Positions 36,345 to 49,614 of a stretch of DNA of 64,000 nt are shown in pieces; position 1 is the stretch's first letter; every line of letters starts with the position of its first letter. The notes beneath the pieces are model-generated. The model was not told where the DNA came from and did not search any database. It saw only the letters and a program-made list of their open reading frames with translations. Position numbers and translations under genes: made by a program. The stretch lies in contig JARDYH010000004.1 in NCBI GenBank assembly GCA_029215795.1, positions 215,924,517 to 215,988,516 on the forward strand, given 5' to 3'. This DNA is from Anniella stebbinsi. Taxonomy: Eukaryota > Chordata > Lepidosauria > Squamata > Anniellidae.

Positions 36345-39300
36345 AATGTCTGTGCCTGGAGACTTAAGTGTCTGCAGTTCTTGATAGTAACCCAAACCCA
36401 GTGTCTCATGAGGTACCTGTCTGAGCACCAGATGCCCTCATTCCCTGGCGTGTACCTCTTACATGCACCTGACCATTCTGATGCTACAATGACATGAAGT
36501 GAAACAATGGATGCAGCCCTTAGCCTCGGTTCCTAGGAAAGCACAAGAGATGATGATGTGAAAATTGTATCAGTGCTATACTGTGTAGAAGTGGGATGCT
36601 TTTAAAACAACATCAAGAGGAATCTCTCTGATCAGACTGACCTGCTAAGGAAGAGAGACAGACAGGATTATTTTCTTTATGCTCAAATAATCTCGTCATG
36701 TCAAGCATTCTGTTTATTTGTATGCTTTTTTTAAAAAAAATACCCCTATCAGTAGTACAGAACTATGTCAATGCTACGTAAATGTTAGATAACCCAGGCT
36801 GCAAAAAGAAGATCCAGTCATGTAGGGGAGATAAATCCATTAGACTGCTATTTCTGCAGCCTGTGTAATCCTTTCCCAGTAATTTTAAGATGAAGATACT
36901 TTTTCAGTGCTAAATGTCATGGGGAAATTGTGGATCTTCCAAACTCTTCCTTTTTAATTTGTGGAATCCAATTCCAGTTAGCATGCTGCAGCTCCTTAAC
37001 TAACATCTGACTGTGATCTGCAAGCTGGCAATTAGATAGCGATTTTTGCCTGATTCCTTTGTTGTTTAAATTTGGTAATAACGTAGGCACATTTACAGCA
37101 CACTTTGCATTTCTCAATTTAAAATTAACAGCTGGTGCTAAAGGCTTAAGGTAAAGGTTTTCTTAGGGTAGGTAATCACAAAGGGGAAGTGCTTTTAAAA
37201 TCTCCTTAATCAGAAATTCTATAGCAGCTGGCAGAGAAAGCGAAGGTGAGTTCAGATGTTGCCTGTGCTCCAGAGCTTCATGTGTGCTCCGATGAGTTCA
37301 TGGACCCCCTCCCCCCACAAGTAGGCTTCAATAGGTGGGGGGAATTCTATGTGCCCATCTCTTCCATTGAACTGAAATGACAGTCCCTTGTTAGCAACTG
37401 ATACGTCCAACAGAATTCCCTAAAAGAATCAGGCGATCAAGGCAAATTCGTCTGATAACTGCAGTCACAACTTCAATAATTGCATCATATGTAGATGTTA
37501 GAATCAATTATCATGCAATGAGTAATCCGGTATCATTACTTTGTAGTGGTGCAAGCATATTAAGATAAACGATAGCCAAGACAGGAGGGGATAAACTTAC
37601 ATCTTTTGCCTATTGTCGATTATGATTTGGCAGTAACTTATATGTAATTTTTGAATTTAAAGAAAAGAGAGACAGAAAGACAGACAGACAGACAGTGAGG
37701 TGGATACCTTATTTTTCAACGTTCTTCTTTATTGGACTAGGGTCTAGTCTTTAAGTCAGCTGAAATCTCAAGGGAAAAGTTCCTTTGGTACATTTTAATT
37801 TAATCTCTCTCCATAAGTGCACCCTGCCTATTTAAGGCCCCATTCCATGCTTTCATTTTCACATGGCACCTGAGTTTATAGAGATTGTATCTATATTTAC
37901 TACCATTTTGTTGCACCCTGCTCCCAAGGACCTGAAATTGTCCCATTGCCACCCCCTTTAAAACTGAGAACTACTTCACTATTTATGTCAGGCATGCTTT
38001 GGCTATCCGGTGCACCCGATACCACCTCTTTCCTCCCCTTCTCCCCCAAATGAAACATCTTACCTCTGTTTCGTTTAACCAAAGAAATTGCTTGATTGGT
38101 GTTTGTTTTTGTAGCTATTCAAAGGAGGGGAAAAGAGGGGGAAGAAAAAAGAAATCAGTTTGATAGACTAAATGATGAACACAACATTAACATACAGAGG
38201 CCCAATAGGTATGTTACTGGAGGTGTGTGGCTCCTGCCACTGTCCCGTAGTAGGATCCCATATTGCTAAAATGGCCAGATTGCAATGTGGCACATGTACA
38301 TTTCTCAGTGCAGTGGGAGACATGTTCCTTCCAGCCCCGCGTTTTCACCTGACTGCTTCCGGCACCTGGTCTGCAGTTCACGTGGAACCCTGCCCATTAC
38401 AGACCACGGGACAGTGTGACGGGATGTGGAATGGGCAGGAGAATCCATGGCTGCCTCATCTCACAAGGGATAATTTAATGTTGCAGATCTCCAGGTTGTA
38501 ACCCACCTCTCTGGTAACATCTGAATGACAAGATTATGTGGGATGTGCCTCACCACCAAACAGATGATGCCCTTCCAGGCATTTTGTTAGCCAGAAATGA
38601 AACACAAAGTATCATTTCCCACACAGAATCATGGGATGTGGGTGTGTTGTGGATGTGTTGCCATGAACCCCTCTTTTCTGCTGGTTAACCCTCTCCCTTC
38701 CACAGCGTAAAGCTTGGGCAGGTGAGAATCGTGGCAGGGAGGGCAGGTTAATGGTGAGGAGGCAGTGTATGATTCCCATTTTGAGCCAGGGCCAGATCAG
38801 TTCGGGCTAGACCTGATCTGAAATGGAGTCAGATGTTTTGAACAGGAGGGGAGTTCACAATTCGGGCTCTTCCCCATTTGAAGTCCCACATCATCTTCAC
38901 TAAGCACCCCTATGGACACTGTTTCATCTGATGCACCACCAGTTATAAAAGCCACTTCTTAGTGGTGACTTATGTGAACTCACTGACTGAAGAAAGCACT
39001 TCTCCCTGAATGTAGGAAGTAACCAGAAACTCACTAGATTGGGCATTACTTCCTGTTTGAGGCTGCTCAAGGTAATTCCCATGGAAGAAGAACTCTGAAC
39101 TGGAGTTTCTTATGTCCAGATCTTCCTTCAACAGTAAATGGACCACATGGAAGATGGCCACTGCTCTGCTGGGTTGGACCTGACCTCTCCTCTGCTCCAC
39201 CAGCAACTTTCCCCATCTTCTTCCTTGCTCACTCCTAGTATCAGAAGCAGGAATGGAGAAAAATGCTTGGAGTAATAATAAATGCTTGGCTTTAGGGAGG

Positions 39301-39732
39301 CAAGACGTTGGAAGGGCAAGTGTTCGGCACACTTCTTCAGTAAGATCCTTTTTACGGTTAAAGTAAGACCTCCCACCTTGCTTTATGTGTGACTTGGACA
39401 GACACATAAATAATGGTCCCATGATATCTGGCTTCACCCTGAGCTCTACTAAATTGGATCACGGGCAGGAGGATCATGTCTAATGCTTTCCCAGCCTGCC
39501 AGTTCTCCACAATCTCATTCACCAAGATATTTTTCTTCTCATTGAGCTTATTTCTGGAACAGGCAAAAAGATGTGTGAAAAGTCTATGGAAACAGTTGCA
39601 CAAGAATATTAGTAAGAAGGAGAAGGGTTAAACACCTCTTTCTGATGTTCCCCTGCAAATGTGGGTGCCAACATCAATATTGTTAGCAACTCCATGTCAC
39701 AGGTGGTTTTCCTTCAAGCCAAGACCCCACTG
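36345..39732. other. Intron, repeat-poor, nothing recognised
   Basis: 3.4 kb with none of the repeat families that fill the rest of the window, apart from a short CAGA run (37675-37695). It could hold old unique intron or conserved non-coding elements, which I cannot test here. Confidence 0.4.
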
Positions 39733-39872
39733 TGGCAGAGATGGGCAGAAGGTAGCCCTCCAGATGTTTTGCACTTCAATTCCCAGAAGCCCCTTCCAGT
39801 AGGGCTAATGGTCAGGAATGTTAGGAGTTGAAATCCAAAAAGTTCTGCATATCTATATTGTGCCCATCCCAA
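39733..39872. mobile_element. Palindromic MITE (family P)
   Basis: GGGCAGAAGGTAGCCCTCCA, TTCAATTCCCAGAAGCC facing TAGGAGTTGAAATCCAAAAA and GTGCCCATCCC. Confidence 0.65.
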
Positions 39873-41710
39873 GTCGACAAGAATAATCTTGGGTAGCTCT
39901 AGAGCGCGATATTTTTGGGGGCTGCCATCTTCCATCCTGTTTAGTCTTATCGCTTTAGTCTGTGACTCACAAGAGGGATGAAGATTCCAGTTCCTTTGCC
40001 TTCCACCTGCTCATGTTAGTTGTGAACATTTGCTCCTACTGTGCGTTGTACTCCTAAGCCCCTCACACTGGCTAGCAATGATGCTGTTGACAATTGGCTG
40101 CTCCTCATACACAGAACCTGAGCATTTAGCAGGAGCTTTTTGAGTTTCAGGTTCTGCAAGATTCCAGTTCTGGATATGTCCTAAGTAAGGGACCACTGAA
40201 CTGTTTTTAGCACAATGTTTTTAAAGTATTGTTTTACTGAAAACCTAACTTCACTTATTGACTTAATATATGTTGGATTGGCATTTTAATTTTCTCTGTC
40301 ATGATCACAGATATTTTTTTGCAATTCAAGAACAGCCATACACATTTTTTGGGAGTGTGGGGAGGAGGGATGTTAATTAAAATATAAGCGTGGGTAGCTT
40401 CCCTCTTGTCCCTGGTCCTGGAGATGCACCCTGGTCTCCAGGTGCATCTCCAAGGAAGAATTCATGTGATCACCTGGATGCATGGAAGAAGCCCTTTAAA
40501 GCAGGAATGGCATGAAAAAGGAGGAATGTCCTATGTTCCCCTTCACACAAACCCAAAGCTGCATGGGAACAGCTTCCCTGTGGTGTGCTTCCTTATGGGT
40601 GATGTATGTGTGCAGATACCAGGACCAGGTGGGTTGGGCCAATCACCTTTCCTGCTTAACCGTTATCCAGAAGGAGGATGATAATTGGGCGGGAAAGATT
40701 CACATGATGAGCTCTGTCTTTATCGTTTACACACGTACTCAGCAGAGAGGCAGCACATCATGCGGATGATGTTTCCTACACAACTGCAGCTGCCTGGAAA
40801 GGGGACCTATGGCTAATCCAGACAGCTAGCAAACTGCTGCAGAAACTGGCATGAGTTGGATACCCTGGATTGGCTTGTAGGAGGAGTGATGTATAAAGGC
40901 ACACTATTAGGACTTGGAGAGGAGGAAAGATGGCATGTGGTGCATCTCCCTTGACCATAGAGTTAGAGTCCTTTTTCACACATTCTCCCAAGATGGCAGA
41001 TATAACCTGAGTTAAGCCTCCTGGATGCTCTTGGTCTGGACTAAGGTGTCCCTCTTGGAATGGTTAGCGTTCCTCCTCTCCCCATCCCCCAATTTTCATA
41101 CTTGGTTCTAGAATTGGACATTTTCTCCCGTTAAGAGGAAAAACAAAAACATGCCCTTCGAATGCAGCCATTTCCCTTGGTACTGTCCAAAGGAAATGGC
41201 TGGGTTGAAAAACGTGTTGCTGGCATGTCACCAATGGATGGATGCAGACTGGAAGGATAAGAACAATTAACCACGATAGGAGACACAGAGGACACTCCTA
41301 GTGCGATGCTGTACATGTCTGCTCAGAAGTAAGCCCCAATGAGTTTAATGGGACTCCTTCCCAGGTAAGTGTGCATGGGATTTCATCCTGAGCAATGAAG
41401 TGCTTCAACTGTGGCTCACAGCGGAATTAAACGGGGACAATTTTCTTTAAACAAATGGTCAGCAATTTTGATAACACCGTTTTTAAAAAATTTTTTAAAA
41501 TATAATAATATGTGGAAGAAAACTCTGCCAAAGTTGATATTTTATGGTATGATGAGCCTCGATACTACTTCTGTTTATGACATCTTTCTGTGTGTATGTT
41601 ATTATTTTTCTTTTTTTAAAAAGATAATGTTCGGTGGAAGGTGCATAAAACTGCTTTCTCTGATCAACCTGCTCTTTTTCCCCTCCTTTAGGAGCCAAAG
41701 TGTCTTAGTT
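39873..41710. other. Intron before exon 6a; short dispersed repeat only
   Basis: 41310-41395 (CTGCTCAGAAGTAAGCCCCA, ATGAGTTTAATGGGACTCCT) is a short repeat related to 27575-27689. Nothing else recognised. Confidence 0.4.
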
Positions 41711-41904
<194 letters not shown>

Positions 41905-42630
41905 TGACTTTTTCCTATTAAACATAAAATATATGAGGAGAGTACAGCGAGAAGCCAAAAGCTGAATCTTAGAGGTGTGTGTAATTACAATTGGAGTCAC
42001 CCGGGAAACAACAACAAATGAAAAAAGAAAAGCTAAATGATGAACGATGTCAAGCAGACTTTTATACTTAACCCTTATATTTATTAATGCTATTTTATAT
42101 ATATATATAGAAGAACCCTGATTGCAGACTTTCAAGGTTTTTTATTGAGTGCCCTTTTAGAGAAAATGGCCCATTTGCTCCTTTTAAACATTTCCTGCCC
42201 CCTCCTTTTTTTTTTTTTTTTTTTGGCTAAATGTTTTGAAAATTGCAAGGGTTTCTTTTTAATGCTTGTGGTGACATCATGATCTTTTGCTTGCTAATGC
42301 ATCATTAGTCTGGGTCCACCTCGATGCTGTATGGACTCCGGAGATGGGTCGATACAACATTTTATTCTGAATGTTTTGACTTACCCATTTGTTGCCTAGA
42401 CACGATCCAGCAATCCTTCGAAGCTTCCTAGAAATGGAACTCCCCATTCAGGTTTCCAGAATGAGCTTTCCTTTTTTTGGTGCACGAGGTCTGTATCATT
42501 AACAAAACTTTGCTCACCCCCTCCCCACAATCCCTTGCTCTGTCTCGTTCATTTGAACTTTGGTGATATTCTTTTTACCATCTCTCGAGGTGGTGAAAGT
42601 AATATTAGAAAACGAAAACAATTGCAATCT

Positions 42631-42673
42631 AAGAAAGAAAGAAAGAAAGAAAAAAAGAAAGAAAGAAAGAAAG
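42631..42673 (+). repeat. (GAAA)n microsatellite
   Basis: About ten GAAA units with one A-rich interruption, about 800 bp downstream of exon 6a. Confidence 0.95.
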
Positions 42674-42729
42674 TAAGTCTTGCTAAGCTTTGCTGGTGGT
42701 GGTGGGCAGGATAAAAATGTGTTTATACT

Positions 42730-42730
<1 letters not shown>

Positions 42731-42778
<48 letters not shown>
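42731..42778 (+). repeat. (GA)24 microsatellite downstream of exon 6a
   Basis: An unbroken AG/GA run of 48 bp, about 900 bp after exon 6a. It is complementary to the CT tract before exon 6b. Confidence 0.97.
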
Positions 42779-42780
<2 letters not shown>

Positions 42781-44311
42781 ATAATTCTATTACATCTTCT
42801 TTGCTTTAAAAAGAACAAAAGGAAGATTTCCAGCAGCTAAGTAGGAGGAGAAACAAACAATTTGGCTTTGGCGTTCTTTGACAGCTGATATGATAGACAT
42901 AAAGTCTTGAAAACTAATTAATGTTCGCTGCCTTTCGGTGGTTAATATAGGGTAGTTTAACTTTTTTCAGCATGGTGAGGTAATTTCCCCCCAAATCTAG
43001 GGAAAGCGGCCCATTGAAAGATAGAAGGATAGTATGGCCCCTATGCATAGCTTGTATTTGAAAATGTAGAGGCCCAGGGACATGGAGTACCACCCGTTAT
43101 TATCATTTATGCAAAAGTAAAATATTTACCTACACAATGATGAAGTGTGTGTGTGTGTGTGTATGATACTGTGTGATCTATCTCAGTTTCCCAGCTAATC
43201 GTGATACAAGCACACCGTAGCGCACTCATGACTCTCAAATCTGCAAGGGTTTCCCTGTTCTCGTCCATCGCAAGGGAAGCTCCATATGTACGTCCTTTTC
43301 AACGTGCAGAGCTCCCTCCTACGTCGAAGCAAAGGAGAGGGCCTGCCGGTGCAGCAGCTTCATGTGTGTACTGAAGCATAAGCAAAACTCTGGATTTGGG
43401 TGCGACGTTTCTAGGAAAGATCATGTCCATTTATTTGGTGTTTCTTGTGGGGCTCTCGTTGGAGGGCCGTGCAAAATCCATCATGGTATCTATGATGGTG
43501 CTGGAAAATAGGGCTACCGCTGCATTCTTTTTGACAGATGTGTTCTCAAAATGCTCCAGTCATCCCTTATATGACATGACGTCGGGGAGCCAACCCGCCC
43601 ATTCCTTTAAAGAAGTAGCTAAAAGCAACAAGTTTTCCTTTCTTTTTTTAAGTACAGGGGACACATTCCCTAGTGTGCAGGGGGGGCTTTAACCTTTTGA
43701 CCTTTTGTGATACAGATTGGGACCCCCACACCTGCAATTAAAAGTGATCTGTTGAAACAAATGGATCACGTTTTGGCAATGTGAATAAGTGTTGGGGGCT
43801 CTGATCTGGATGGGGATCACAGAAGGGGCAAAAGGTTAAAAGTCACCTTCCTCACCCCTGCTGCTAGGCTCTGCATCTGGATCCATTCTCTTGTACCTCC
43901 TCCTGAGTAAAAAAAAAGTTTGACCCTCACTAAAATAAACCCTGAGAGATATTTCACATTGAATAGACTGATGATTTTGCCAGAAAGGCTGGCGCAGCCA
44001 CACCCTTATGGAGTTTTTATCAATAGAGTCACATTTTATAAATAGAAGTCCCATATCTGTATGTTTCAAATCAAAATTATCGCTATTTATTTATTTGCAT
44101 GGATGTGTCCCATCTCTGTTTTTAGTGGCATCCCCACAGACAAACGTAAGATATGCTCCAGAGCTTTGTTTCAGGGGTGCCTTTTCTCTCCCTGTAATAT
44201 GTGACTATTACTGTCAGAATGGGCAGCACTATTCAGCATGGCTGACTGGGGAATGCTGGGAGTTGTAGGACTTTTTTTTCTCTCAAAACAGGCATAGCAT
44301 TGCTCCTTAAA
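42779..44311. other. Intron, nothing recognised
   Basis: A TG repeat lies at 43145-43162. The rest, like the stretch between exon 6a and the purine tracts (41845-42630), holds no repeat family I recognise. Confidence 0.4.
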
Positions 44312-44645
44312 TAGGGTGACCTTATGGAAAGGAGGACAGGGCTCCTGCATCTTTGTTGTATAGAAAAGGGAATTTGTGTAGAAAAGGGAATTTCAGCAGG
44401 TGCCATTTGTATGCATGCAGCACCTGGTGAAATTCCCTCTTCATCGCAATAGTTAAAGCTACAGGAGCCCTGCCCTCTTCTGTATCTACCCAAGAGGGCA
44501 AGACTCCTGCAGCTTTAACTGTCGTGATGAAGAGGGAATTTCACCAGGTGCTACATGCCTACAAAGGAGACCTGCTGAAATTCCCTTTTCTACACAGCTG
44601 TTAAAGATGCAGGAGCCCTGTCCTCCTTTTCGTATGGTCACCCTA
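44312..44645. mobile_element. Palindromic hAT-type MITE (family A)
   Basis: TAGGGTGACCTTATGGAAAG at the left and CTTTTCGTATGGTCACCCTA at the right. GAATTTGTGTAGAAAAGGGA shows a small internal duplication in the left half. No clean duplication, though CCTTAAAT occurs near both ends. Confidence 0.88.
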
Positions 44646-45891
44646 ACCGCCTTAAATGTCTCTCTGTGTGTGATCCCACTTACACCACTGAGCAATGCAG
44701 CCTTCTGTAGCACTCATGGTCCTGAAGTTTAGGCTGTATCAGTTGATTAGTAAGCTGGGGAAACCTCATAGGTAACTTCTCAAGGTTCCTTTCACCGATA
44801 TACAAACCATTTCCATGGTCAACCAACCCACTCAGTTTTTCTTAGCACTATCACAGTCCATCTAGAACAAGGTGTCATTTCTTTCCCCATGTGCTGGGGA
44901 TGCAGAGGAGAAAGTGGGTGTTTATTCATTTTAGAGAGATGTGCCCAGCTGTTCCGGAGAGAAGGTATGCACAGCCTCTGGAGATTTTGGGGCGGGAGAG
45001 AAAAAGAAAGAAAACATCTGTCCCTGTAAAGCAGGAATACATTGATGGGTTGATGGACTGAGGAGGGCAATAGCCCTCTCCTGCTGTTTTTCTCCAGGAA
45101 CTAGTATCTCTAAGCATACTGCCCTGAACATGTAGGTAACATATAACTGTCATGGCTAATGGCTTTGCTTCACAGTGATTGTATTATATTGTGGCATATA
45201 TTCATTTTCATGCCTTTTGCATACCACTCTGATATCCTAGCATGAATGGTGAGTTCATTTTTTATTTTTTTTAAAAAAAAATTAGTAAAATTATTTAGGA
45301 CACAGTAAAATTATTTGTTTGGCCAGGCCTGCTATCATAAACCCCATTAGCCCTGAAGGGGTGAGTGTGGATTGATTTCAGTGGATACAGATGTGTACAG
45401 ATTCCAGGGCACAGGGACCATGCTGAGGATGCTGAAGTGCAGCTTTAGGATTCAAGAGTTACCTTCCAGCATCGGATGCAATGTTGACAGGGGACCAGGA
45501 GAGCACCTTTTCAGACTGCTCGCTGTTCCATTGGCTGATCTCAGAGCATTGCTACTCCAAGCAACTGATTTAGTTGCTTGTACAGTGGTGTCCCAGCTCT
45601 TGCAGGGCAGAAAGTCCTATGTGTCGGACTTAGAAGAGGCATCATTGGCATTTGTATGTAATTTGCCTGTTGGCCTCAACCCTTGACTATATATAGGACT
45701 GTAGCTACAGCAGGGGTCTTTGATGGCATGGCTCCCTCTGGGATATTCCAGCCTCCTTCCCTAAATATTAAACTTTCTCTAAAGTAAACCTGCAAGTCTT
45801 TAACTTTTGTACATGTAAGGAAAAGTAGAAAGGCTGTCCACTTGGTCTTAGAGGGAGCAAAATACTATAGCCCCTAGACAGTAGGGTTGTG
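44646..45891. other. Intron, nothing recognised
   Basis: No feature identified. The ORFs on both strands lack family motifs. Confidence 0.35.
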
Positions 45892-46385
45892 CACGGATCA
45901 GGAATCTGAAGTGGATCGGGGTGATCCAGACCTCCCAGATCAGATACGAACTGGATCAGGGGAGGTCCGGATTGTTCCGGACCGGATTGGATCGTTCCTG
46001 ATCGATCCGGGGCTCATTGCCCTTTCAGGTCCCTGGGTGCCGGCTGCACAGCCGGCACCCAAGGATGCCAGGTGGGCGGTGAGTCCATTGGACTCACCAC
46101 CCTCCCCCCACTCTCCCTGCTTACCTGCTGCCTCCTCATCGCCACCGCCATCCGCCACACCCAGCGTGACGTCGCTCTACTGAGAATCAGGCTGTGAGGC
46201 CTGGTTCTCAGTAGAGAGGAATCAGCGGCAGTGGTGGACGGGGGCAGTGACAAGGAGGCAGCAAGTAAGCAGAAAGAGTGGGGGGAGGGCGGTGAGTCCT
46301 TTTCCCCATAGACTTGCAAGTCTATGGGAAAAAGGAGGGTCTCTGGATCTCAATCCGGAGAACTGGATCCAAATCCAGGGGAAGA
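45892..46385. mobile_element. GATCCGG-rich hAT-like element (family C), right end lost
   Basis: Starts TAGGGTTGTGCACGGATCAG. It is packed with GATCCGG/CCGGATC motifs and carries GTCCATTGGACTCAC, GCGGCAGTGGTGGACGG and TTGCAAGTCTATGGG. It parallels 62664-63219 but lacks the final terminus. Confidence 0.75.
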
Positions 46386-46492
46386 GTGTGACCAGGTGAC
46401 TGCTGTGCTTCCTCATTCTGCAGATGCTAACTGCTGACGGGCAACTTCCAAGGCCCTGCTTTGCTCTCCTTTCTTATGGCTCTTTATCTCTA
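46386..46492. mobile_element. DNA-transposon repeat (family E), left part
   Basis: AGTGTGACCAGGTGACTGCT and GATGCTAACTGCTGACGGGC. It resumes at 46806 after a CR1 insertion. Confidence 0.65.
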
Positions 46493-46805
46493 AATCATGG
46501 AATCATAGAACAGTAGAGTTGGAAGGGGCATATAAGGCCACCGAATCCAACCCCCTGATCAATGCAGGAATCTACCTTAAAGCATCCCTGACAGAAGGCT
46601 GTCCAGCTGCCTCTTGAATGCTTCTAATGTGGGAGAGCCCACGACCTCCCTAGGTCATTGGTTCCATTGTCGTACTGCTCTAACAGCCAGGAAGTTTTTC
46701 CTGATGTCCAACCGGAATCTGGCTTCCTGTAACTTGAGTCCATTATTCCATGTCCTGCACTCTGGGTTGATCGAGAAGAGATCCTGGCCCTCCTCTGTGT
46801 GACAG
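46493..46805 (-). mobile_element. CR1 LINE 3' end, antisense, inside family E
   Basis: AATCATGGAATCATAGAACA, CCAACCCCCTGATCAATGCA and CATCCCTGACAGAAGGCTGT, ending near CCTCCTCTGTGTGACAG. It splits a family E repeat, so it is the younger insertion. Confidence 0.88.
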
Positions 46806-46925
46806 AGTTGAACTGGGCAGGCCTTCAAATAGAGGAGGCTTCCAAATAAAGTATTGTCCTCTGACAGTCCTTCAAACACAAGATCTCCCCTCTGAAGCAG
46901 GGCATTTAGCCACTCTACTTCTGGC
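46806..46925. mobile_element. DNA-transposon repeat (family E), right part
   Basis: GCCTTCAAATAGAGGAGGCT, AGTATTGTCCTCTGACAGTC and GGGCATTTAGCCACTCTA complete the family E copy. Confidence 0.65.
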
Positions 46926-48007
46926 TAACAAATGCAAAGCACTGGGATACCTGACAAGCACTAGGCCTTTATTTTAAAATACTATAAGATAATCATATAT
47001 TTGATTAGCATTGAATATATTTGAATAGCTTTTAAAATAATAGTCTACTTGTATTGAGGTTCTTCTTCCACTACTTCCACTTCTTTTTCTTTGTTGATTA
47101 TTTCGGTGTACCTTTGAGCCTTTCCCTCCAACCCCCCTGCCCCTGATCTGCCACCGTGACAAGACTTTGGAAGTGGTGGATGATCTCCCAGGTGGCCCAC
47201 TCCTCTCCACCACCCACCCCTACTTGGGGTTCCTTTCTAAATAAGAATTTGATAGGCCAACTGCCTGCCAGAAGAAAGGTCTTCATGTAGCCATGGGAGG
47301 GCATCAAATAGTGATGAAGGAAGCCTTCCTTCCTTACGGAGCTGCAATGTTTTCATTGGACGACGGCGACACAAAAATGACAGGGAATTAGCTGGATTTC
47401 CAGAAGTGTTCCTTTCATCCCTTGAACGTCAGTGCAAATAATTTAACGAGGGAAAGCATTTCTCAAGGGAACAAACAGATTGTTAGTGAATGAAGACATA
47501 ACTACGCTCCCCCCCACCCTCCCACCCCATGTAGTTTCGCTTACGGAGATGAAACACACTGGTCATTTTGCTCCTCAGGGCTTGCTTTCTGTTGCCAAAT
47601 GGGGAGCCCTGCCTTTGTGCTGACCAAGCTAATTATACTCTCTTAAGTAACAGCAGGGAGACTTCAACCCAGTCCCAGTTAAGATATACTTGTGCTTGGA
47701 AGCAAAAGTGACTTCATGCAATTGCTACAAAAGAAAATCAAAAACCAAATCCAATAATACGGATTCAAATTTAAATGTGGATGAATGTAAACTACATTGC
47801 CTCCCCTCTTCTTAAATCTTTCCTCTGCTTCTGGAATTAAATGTGACCAAATGTTTCGAAGGAAAGATTATCAGAAAATCATAACATTGGAGGTAACGAA
47901 AGGATCTGCAGGGCAAGTGGTCCAAATGTTATTGAGTTAAGGCAGAATAGGGCCCATAATTACTGATAATGCAGAATCCCTTATCTCCATTGCAGCTGCG
48001 TTTGTTT
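46926..48007. other. Intron, repeat-poor, nothing recognised
   Basis: Unique-looking sequence between exons 6a and 6b, with a C-rich run near 47510-47530. No family recognised. Confidence 0.4.
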
Positions 48008-48785
48008 ATTTATGGACTGGTTTGCACGTAACACTAACCTATGGTTAATTGCATTACCTAGTATTTGTCTAGCAGACCATGGTTTATTTTCTCAGTCTCT
48101 GGTGAAACAACCCATGAACAATCCATAATTCTGGGTTCACATATAATGACAACCCATGCTTTAAACAACTGACAGTCCACATCTCATGGGTTCTCTTCAT
48201 GGGTTGTTCATGATTAACAGATGACATATTAGGCAACGGAGAAGGGAAGAACACACTCATGATGCGTTATTGTCCCGGTGCCCAACAAACGACTTGTTGC
48301 CCCTCCCCACATCATGTGGCTGAAAGTCCTGGTGTCCTTCTGGGCGGCTGGTGTTCCTTCCTCCCTCAGTCCTCCCAGCCCTATCCCATCATACACCTCA
48401 AGTTCTGCTGGCTGTATAGGAGCGGCCAGGGGTTTTCGGCTGCTCCTGCCAGGGAGCTCTATGACCTACTGGAATAGGATATGGAGAAAGGGGGATCTCC
48501 ACACACACTTAAATCAACGGATTTTGGGATAAACAACTGAGCAGCCCGTTGTTTTTCCCTGTTGTTTAATTCACCAAAATAGCATACTGTCAGTTGTGTG
48601 TGTGTTGTGTGTTGCCCAACACACGACACAATAATCAACACAACTGACAGTTGATTCCCCCTTTCCGTTGCTTATCATGTTTTTCGAATGCTGCCATAGT
48701 TAACTCATAGTTCTGGATTCGCACATGATTACCGATGATTCAACAAACAATGGATTGTCATTACTTGTGAACCATTATCTCTGCC
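48008..48785. repeat. Diverged nested repeat with long inverted arms
   Basis: Outer arms with AACCCATGA and ATAATTCTGGGTTCACATAT against CTCATAGTTCTGGATTCGCA surround an inner block. Inside it, CTGTCAGTTGTGTGTGTG (from 48589) faces ATCAACACAACTGACAG. Probably decayed DNA transposons, one inside the other. Confidence 0.45.
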
Positions 48786-49036
48786 TCATGACTCAGAAAC
48801 AAAGGAGCCATTCCAGGGCAGGGGCAAGATTCAAATGAAGGTATTACTGCCTGCTCTCTGATATATTCTCAAGAACATTTTTTAATTATGTTAAAGCATT
48901 TATTGTGGTTATTCTTTTACAACTCATATTAACCAGAAGTTCAGGTACTCATGAGAACTAATTAGTTGAGGTCTAAAATGGGGGAGACCTTCTCTCTGCC
49001 CCTTCCTCCCTAAACAGCACTCCTTCTCTGAAACTA

Positions 49037-49145
49037 GAGCCTATCTACACTACTGCTTCAAAATGGTTTATAACAGTTTTAAACCGGTTAATGACCGGTT
49101 TAAAACTGCTATAAATCGTTTTAAAGCAGTAGTGTAGATAGGCTC
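49037..49145. mobile_element. Small palindromic MITE (family H)
   Basis: GAGCCTATCTACACTACTGC and GCAGTAGTGTAGATAGGCTC are exact 20-bp inverted ends. The centre, AAACCGGTTAATGACCGGTTT, is itself a palindrome, so the whole 109 bp can fold on itself. Confidence 0.85.
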
Positions 49146-49240
49146 TATGAGAAGACATCTTGTTTCAGTGATCAATTGTAAGCCTCTCCAGGAGCCTTTT
49201 TTGGCTGAAGAGCAGAACAAAAATACTTTAACTCTGCTTA

Positions 49241-49362
49241 AACAGCCTTCTACCACTTGTTTTCTTCTGGATGTGTTGGACTACAATTCCCATCATTCCC
49301 AGCCAGCATGGGAGTTGCAATCCAACACCTCTGGAGGGCACCAGGTTGGGGAAGGCTGTGTT
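49241..49362. mobile_element. Palindromic MITE (family P)
   Basis: TTGGACTACAATTCCCATCA facing CATGGGAGTTGCAATCCAAC, bounded by CAGCCTTCTACCACTTG and AGGTTGGGGAAGGCTG. Confidence 0.75.
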
Positions 49363-49425
49363 AAAGGATTAATGCTAGAAAGTAGCTAGAGTGAGTTACA
49401 TGGTAATGGGTTGTAGGTGTGAATG

Positions 49426-49614
49426 CAGTGGGGGCTGGTGGCTCCGATATCAGCAGGGCAGTGAATCCGCTCTGGGTCTCAGTCAGAACCAGTCAGAACT
49501 CTGAAGGAGGTAGCCAAGCACCTTGGACAACTCCTTTAGAGCTCTGATTGGTTCTGACTGACACCCAGAGCAGATTCATTGCCCCACTGATATCGGAGCC
49601 ACCAGCCTCCACTG
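49426..49614. mobile_element. Palindromic hAT-type MITE (family B)
   Basis: CAGTGGGGGCTGGTGGCTCC and GGAGCCACCAGCCTCCACTG at the ends. Inner arms CAGTCAGAACCAGTCAGAAC and GCTCTGATTGGTTCTGACTG. No clear target duplication. Confidence 0.82.
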
